The translations under genes were made by a program, and so were the position numbers. Positions 7,275 through 10,198 of a stretch of DNA of 10,198 nt are shown one piece after another. Within the stretch, counting starts at the first letter, position 1. Each line of letters opens with the position of its first letter. Below the pieces are notes generated by a model. That model was not told the DNA's origin, did not search any database, and saw only the letters and a list, made by a program, of their open reading frames with translations. The stretch lies in assembly GCA_046756405.1 (NCBI GenBank), contig JBHHWH010000082.1:1-10198 (forward strand), written 5' to 3'. This DNA is from JBHHWH01 sp046756405. GTDB taxonomy: Bacteria; Actinomycetota; Acidimicrobiia; Spongiisociales; ZC4RG35.

Positions 7275-7741
7275 GACAGCTCCTCCCTCAATCTGGTCCG
7301 AGCTCGAGCAAGGTGACGCTTCACGGCCCCTGCGGTGATGCCCATTCGCTCCCCCACCGCCTCGGCAGGCAAATCCATCCAGTAGGTGAGGTACACAGCG
7401 GCACGCTGGCGGACCGAAAGGCGGGCCACGGCCGCAAGCACATCAACGTCGACATAGGCCTGCTCGACGGAGGCGGGGCCGGCAGTCTTCAGCTCACGCA
7501 CCCGACGGGCCAAGGTTCTGCGGTGATGGTCGGTAGCGACGTTCAAGACCGTCCGGTACAGATAGGCGCGATGGTCGGAGACAGCCGCCCAGCCCTCGGA
7601 CTCAAAGGCCCGGATACAAGCGTCACTGACCACGTCGGCCGCGTCGAAAGGCCCCACCAACCCGGTGGCGTATCGCGTCAGCTCCGCGGCATGGCGGCGG
7701 TAGATCTCCTCGTTGTCTGTCACGTCCGTGACGGTGATCAT
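7271..7741 (-). CDS. ECF-type RNA polymerase sigma factor
   Basis: This 156-residue sigma-70-family protein has only the sigma2 and sigma4 regions. Sigma2 spans about residues 10-78: IYRRHAAELTRYATGLVG, then DAADVVSDACIRAF for core binding, and HRAYLYRTVLNVATDHHRR in the -10-reading part. Sigma4 spans about 96-155, with LSVRQRAAVYLTYWMDL and the helix-turn-helix AEAVGERMGITAGAVKRHLARAR. The family directs core polymerase to stress or envelope promoters and is usually held by a membrane anti-sigma. I start it at the ATG at 7741. An ATG nine codons upstream (7768) is possible, but it adds only the basic MRHRLRLRG and would lie inside the candidate promoter spacer. Neither has a proper ribosome binding site. 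Its stop overlaps the GerMN-Gmad2 gene, so the two form an operon. Confidence 0.9.
   Translation of the reverse strand: MITVTDVTDNEEIYRRHAAELTRYATGLVGPFDAADVVSDACIRAFESEGWAAVSDHRAYLYRTVLNVATDHHRRTLARRVRELKTAGPASVEQAYVDVDVLAAVARLSVRQRAAVYLTYWMDLPAEAVGERMGITAGAVKRHLARARTRLREELS
7280..7287 (-). promoter_or_regulatory. Shine-Dalgarno of the GerMN-Gmad2 gene inside the sigma gene
   Basis: The minus strand reads GGGAGGAG, then CTGTC, then the ATG at 7274. The site lies within the last codons of the sigma gene. Together with the 4-bp ATGA overlap it indicates translational coupling and near-equal output of the two proteins. Confidence 0.8.
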
Positions 7742-7747
7742 GCCCCT

Positions 7748-7778
7748 AAGACGGAGCCGATGCCTCATTTGGGTGACA
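7748..7778 (-). promoter_or_regulatory. Possible ECF-type autoregulatory promoter
   Basis: On the minus strand TGTCAC (7778-7773) and CGTCTT (7753-7748) resemble the -35 and -10 elements of some ECF-dependent promoters. They are separated by 19 bp, slightly longer than usual. Transcription would start close to the ATG at 7741, giving a leaderless sigma mRNA. ECF factors commonly activate their own operon. The motifs are short and the evidence is weak. Confidence 0.3.
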
Positions 7779-7787
7779 AAGAGCCCC

Positions 7788-7803
7788 GCCTGGCCGTCCA
7801 GGC
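7788..7803 (-). terminator. Small hairpin between tRNA-Ser(GCU) and the sigma gene
   Basis: GCCTGG and CCAGGC form a 6-bp stem around a 4-nt loop. It lies about 50 bp after the tRNA 3' end. It may end the tRNA transcript or act as a processing signal, but no T-tract follows. Confidence 0.3.
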
Positions 7804-7852
7804 CGGCTTCTCAAACAGAAGGACCGAAACTGCCGGCCTCGGGGTCTCTCGG

Positions 7853-7942
7853 CGGAGAGGGAGGGATTTGAACCCTCGAAGAGGCTTTAAACCCCTTACT
7901 CGCTTAGCAGGCGAGCGCCTTCGACCGCTCGGCCACCTCTCC
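7853..7942 (-). tRNA. tRNA-Ser, anticodon GCU
   Basis: The minus strand folds into a 90-nt class II tRNA. The acceptor is GGAGAGG/CCTCTCC, the anticodon stem CTCGC/GCGAG around loop CTGCTAA (anticodon GCT in DNA), and there is a long variable arm. The T-arm is GAGGG-TTCAAAT-CCCTC, and the discriminator is G as expected for serine. No CCA is encoded. It reads AGC and AGU codons. It lies between the GerMN-SH3 lipoprotein gene and the sigma operon, all on the same strand. Confidence 0.96.
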
Positions 7943-8013
7943 AGGTAGGTCTGACTGTGCCAGACGATTGCAGTCAACCAGAACCGGGGACTGTTTGAGA
8001 AGCGGGGACCGGC

Positions 8014-9396
8014 TCAGGGTTCGTAAAGGTCGTAGGTGATCGCAGAGACCTTCCCGGCGCCGTTGACGAAGAAGTCCACGGTGAACCACATAAGACAGCT
8101 GTCATTGACTCCCAGCACCGGCTGGACGCTGACCCTCGTCATGTCCTCATAACCGACGGGAGGATCCATGGGGGAAGAAACACAGTGGGGATGGGATCCC
8201 ACCGTCACCCGGTAGTCGTCGAGCCTCGCCAAGGCGGATAGCGGCGAGAAGTCTCCCGACCCGGCCCGGAACTCCTCCACCCCCGGGTCCCACACTGTTG
8301 GGTCGATCAGGGACTCCGCCTCAACCACCTTCAGCACCGTCGGCCCCAGACCGAGTCCCACGGAGTCGGCCAGGGGGAGACCCTCGAAGGTCGCCTCGCT
8401 GGGGTCGGCGGCGAAGGCTACGAACAGGTCGACCAGGGCCTCCTCCTCGGTTCGGTAGAGCTCCAGATAGGCGTTGTTCACCCAGCCGATCAGGCCGTCT
8501 CCGGACCGGACCAGCCGCCACAGCCCCCCGTCATCGGCGACGTCGGACGCGTCGAGCACCTCCACCGGAGCTCCCGGAACCAGCCCTCCAATCTTGAAGT
8601 AGTCGACCCCTGGTCCTGCCCGGACGTTGAGGGTGTCACCGCTGGCCACGTCGACCACCGTCGCTGTGGTACGGACGGGGACGTCGTCGACTCGGCAACC
8701 ACTCGAGGTGGTAGCGAAACGAAGATCACAACCCCGATGAAAGAGGACACCCTCGTTGAGAAACAGGGTCTCTTCCCAAACCTCACGAGTGATCACACCT
8801 GAACAGGAGGACTCCCCCCAGCACAGCGTCGAATTGTCTAAAGCAGCGACCTCCGGAAAGGAGAAGACTGTGGCCTGGAGGGGGACGAGAAACGAGAGAA
8901 GCTGGGTCGATGTGCCGGCCCGGTCCCCTGGGTTCCACCGCTCCCCGTCCAGCCGGAAGTCGACCGTCAGGACCCCTTCGGTGTCCATGCCCGCCCGCAC
9001 CTCTATCTCGTCGGCCTCGTCGACCCAGTCGAAACCGACACCGAGCCCGAGGGCCCGCTCCTCCTCGGTGGTGCCTTCCACGAGAAGTTCCAGCGAGCGC
9101 TGCAGGGAGAACTGGGTACGGCCAGGCCGAAAGATCGGATAGAGACTGCCGGGTCCCGCCGCGGTGCAGACTGCGAAGAAGGCCAGAGACATCCCGACTT
9201 CATCGCGAGGAACGGTGTCAGGACAGGTGGCGGGCTTTGCCCCAACGGTTGTCGAGGGAGTCGAAACGGTCGAAGTGCCCGCTACCACGATCTCCGTTGT
9301 CGGTGTGGCGCTCGTCTCCGGTCCAGAAGCGCCGGTACATGCTGCCACCACCAGCAGAAGCGACGACACCAGCCCCAGGCTGCGATTGATCCCCAT
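8014..9396 (-). CDS. Lipoprotein with GerMN-like and bacterial SH3 domains
   Basis: This protein has 460 residues. Its N-terminus is a lipoprotein signal, basic NR then SLGLVSSLLLVVAAC, with lipidation expected at Cys20. A Ser/Thr/Pro-rich spacer follows (about 21-55). Residues about 65-200 look like a GerMN domain (SLQRSLELLVEGTTEEE, GVLTVDF, LQATVFSFPEV). Residues about 244-313 form an SH3_3-type domain (DTLNVRAGPGVDYFKIG, WRLVRSGDGLIGWVNNAYLEL), a fold that often binds cell-wall peptides. The last 145 residues are an unrecognised domain ending FFVNGAGKVSAITYDLYEP. Eight further cysteines fall in close pairs (58/77, 192/198, 223/234, 405/434), consistent with disulfides outside the membrane. 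I use the ATG at 9396 because it places the signal peptide correctly; the frame continues upstream only into tRNA-Ser(UGA). No ribosome binding site is visible. A role in envelope maintenance or sensing is inferred. Confidence 0.87.
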   Translation of the reverse strand: MGINRSLGLVSSLLLVVAACTGASGPETSATPTTEIVVAGTSTVSTPSTTVGAKPATCPDTVPRDEVGMSLAFFAVCTAAGPGSLYPIFRPGRTQFSLQRSLELLVEGTTEEERALGLGVGFDWVDEADEIEVRAGMDTEGVLTVDFRLDGERWNPGDRAGTSTQLLSFLVPLQATVFSFPEVAALDNSTLCWGESSCSGVITREVWEETLFLNEGVLFHRGCDLRFATTSSGCRVDDVPVRTTATVVDVASGDTLNVRAGPGVDYFKIGGLVPGAPVEVLDASDVADDGGLWRLVRSGDGLIGWVNNAYLELYRTEEEALVDLFVAFAADPSEATFEGLPLADSVGLGLGPTVLKVVEAESLIDPTVWDPGVEEFRAGSGDFSPLSALARLDDYRVTVGSHPHCVSSPMDPPVGYEDMTRVSVQPVLGVNDSCLMWFTVDFFVNGAGKVSAITYDLYEP

Positions 9397-9443
9397 CGCT
9401 GGAAACAACGTTCTTTTTCGGCGGATGGTTCCGGCCGCGATTG

Positions 9444-9532
9444 CGGAGGGGGTGGGATTCGAACCCACGAGACCCCGTGAAGGGCCCAACGGTTTTCAAG
9501 ACCGTCGCCTTAGACCTCTCGGCCACCCCTCC
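9444..9532 (-). tRNA. tRNA-Ser, anticodon UGA
   Basis: The minus strand folds into an 89-nt class II tRNA. The acceptor is GGAGGGG/CCCCTCC, the anticodon stem ACGGT/ACCGT around loop CTTGAAA (anticodon TGA in DNA), and there is a long variable arm. The T-arm is GTGGG-TTCGAAT-CCCAC, the discriminator is G, and no CCA is encoded. It reads UCA and, by wobble, other UCN codons. The lipoprotein ATG lies 47 bp downstream on the same strand, so read-through transcription is possible. Confidence 0.96.
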
Positions 9533-9950
9533 AAGTTGTGAACCCCCTGGTCGGAGACTCGGATGAGTCGTCCAAAAGGTGAACAACGTGCGATCCGCTG
9601 TGTTGTGATGGAGTTCGGGCGGTCGATCACGAAGCCGAGGACGTCCCCCGATCAGGGCCGTGTTGACACTGAGAGTAGTCCGAATCACAGGTGGAACATC
9701 TCGTAGAACAACACCGACAGCTCCTCGGCCAGCACACACTCCGGGAACAGTGGACTGAAGACCACGCCGACCTCCTTCACACCTACACCGCCATCAAAGA
9801 CGAACTCACAGCCCGTACTTACAGCCCTCAGCGTCAGCTATCAGCTAAACCCACCAGCCGACCTGCCCGACTGAGCCGTTCGGGCCTCTCCCATGGTGAG
9901 ACGCCGGTCAACGGCTGTGGTACGCGCAGTCGGTCAACGCCAAGGGCCGG
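9533..9950. other. Gene-poor 418-bp stretch with possible coding scraps
   Basis: No complete gene can be defended here. The left part should contain the promoter of tRNA-Ser(UGA), which reads leftwards, but no clear boxes stand out. On the plus strand, a frame opening with GTG at 9691 has protein-like composition for about 50 codons (for example REQWTEDHADLLHTYTAIKD), then becomes Ser/Arg/Pro-rich and non-protein-like. A second plus-strand scrap near 9900-9992 reads RLWYAQSVNAKGRLLSDFEI before a stop. I do not recognise either. They may be fragments of one decayed gene, or chance open frames in GC-rich DNA. Confidence 0.5.
9834..9847. repeat. Perfect 7-bp tandem duplication TCAGCTA
   Basis: TCAGCTA occurs twice with no gap. 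It lies where the plus-strand frame from 9691 loses its protein-like character. Removing one unit would shift the frame into NPPADLPD and a stop, giving a 58-residue product. This is suggestive of slippage, but the repeat is short. Confidence 0.6.
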
Positions 9951-10198
9951 TTACTCAGCGACTTCGAGATCGTCGGATCGGACCTGGGATAGCTCGCCTG
10001 TTTGCCCCATCCCGGCCCGCTTGCTCCACTCGAACCAGCCTCCGTCGTAGATCGCCACCCGGGGCCACCCCATCAGATAGGCATAGAAGAAGGTCTCACT
10101 CGCTCGCCACCCTGTCCCGCAGTAGAAGGCGATCTTCTTGTCGGCGGTGATGCCTACGGTGCTCCAGCCGGAGGCGATCTCGTTGAAGTCTCGCATCG
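9951..10198 (-). CDS. Rhodanese-type sulfurtransferase, C-terminal part (5' end outside window)
   Basis: The minus-strand frame is open to the window edge and ends with TAA at 9951-9953, giving the last 81 or so residues. IAFYCGTGWRASETFFYAYL is the strand and active-site loop of a catalytic rhodanese domain. The cysteine of CGTGWR would carry the persulfide, and RVAIYDGGWFEWS is the family's conserved last motif. Such enzymes move sulfur from thiosulfate or 3-mercaptopyruvate to cyanide or thiol acceptors. The loop mixes features of the two subtypes, so the donor cannot be assigned. About 23 residues follow the last conserved motif (KRAGMGQTGELSQVRSDDL and onward). This polar tail is longer than I would expect and may be poorly conserved. 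Whether an inactive N-terminal rhodanese domain precedes it cannot be seen. Confidence 0.88.
   Translation of the reverse strand, partial: MRDFNEIASGWSTVGITADKKIAFYCGTGWRASETFFYAYLMGWPRVAIYDGGWFEWSKRAGMGQTGELSQVRSDDLEVAE

Noticed and set aside
7943..8013. TTGACT (7977-7972) as the -35 of tRNA-Ser(GCU)
   Set aside because: The hexamer 17 bp downstream is TCAGAC, a poor -10, and would start transcription at the mature tRNA 5' end, leaving no leader. Not convincing.
9397..9489. Upstream start for the GerMN-SH3 lipoprotein at 9489
   Set aside because: It would begin inside tRNA-Ser(UGA) and bury the signal peptide 31 residues into the protein. The ATG at 9396 puts the lipobox at Cys20.

Overview
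This looks like a chromosomal segment from a GC-rich bacterium, most likely an actinomycete-type organism and possibly Acidimicrobiia. The reasons are the high GC, tRNA genes without an encoded CCA, several starts with no Shine-Dalgarno that suggest leaderless mRNAs, and secreted proteins with long Pro/Thr linkers and GerMN domains. The lineage is inferred from style, not from a marker gene. No phage, transposon, CRISPR or defence genes are visible.

Left end (1-860). A minus-strand tRNA-Arg(ACG) is followed by a decayed plus-strand relic of a small secreted or lipoprotein-type gene. Its 5' part contains an out-of-frame, roughly 90-bp partial duplication. A strong hairpin separates it from the next, convergent gene.

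Stress and metabolism block (860-6158). On the minus strand lies an intact katG catalase-peroxidase. It is preceded by its own probable promoter, and then by a 12-helix MFS transporter gene. Thirty-six bases beyond the transporter start, a DUF885-type zinc metallopeptidase gene starts divergently on the plus strand.

Envelope-signalling block (6198-9532, all minus strand). An ECF-type sigma factor overlaps by 4 bp a single-pass membrane protein carrying GerMN and Gmad2 domains. This is the layout of a sigma/anti-sigma pair, but with no recognisable zinc anti-sigma motif. Upstream of it are tRNA-Ser(GCU), a second GerMN protein (a lipoprotein with an SH3 domain and eight cysteines besides the lipobox one), and tRNA-Ser(UGA). 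Together these suggest sensing or remodelling at the cell surface, which is an inference from architecture.

Right end (9533-10198). About 420 bp hold no secure gene, only scraps of plausible coding sequence and a 7-bp tandem duplication. Then comes the 3' end of a rhodanese-type sulfurtransferase gene on the minus strand, cut by the window edge. The most interesting item is the ECF sigma/GerMN-Gmad2 pair. The rest is mostly ordinary housekeeping DNA.
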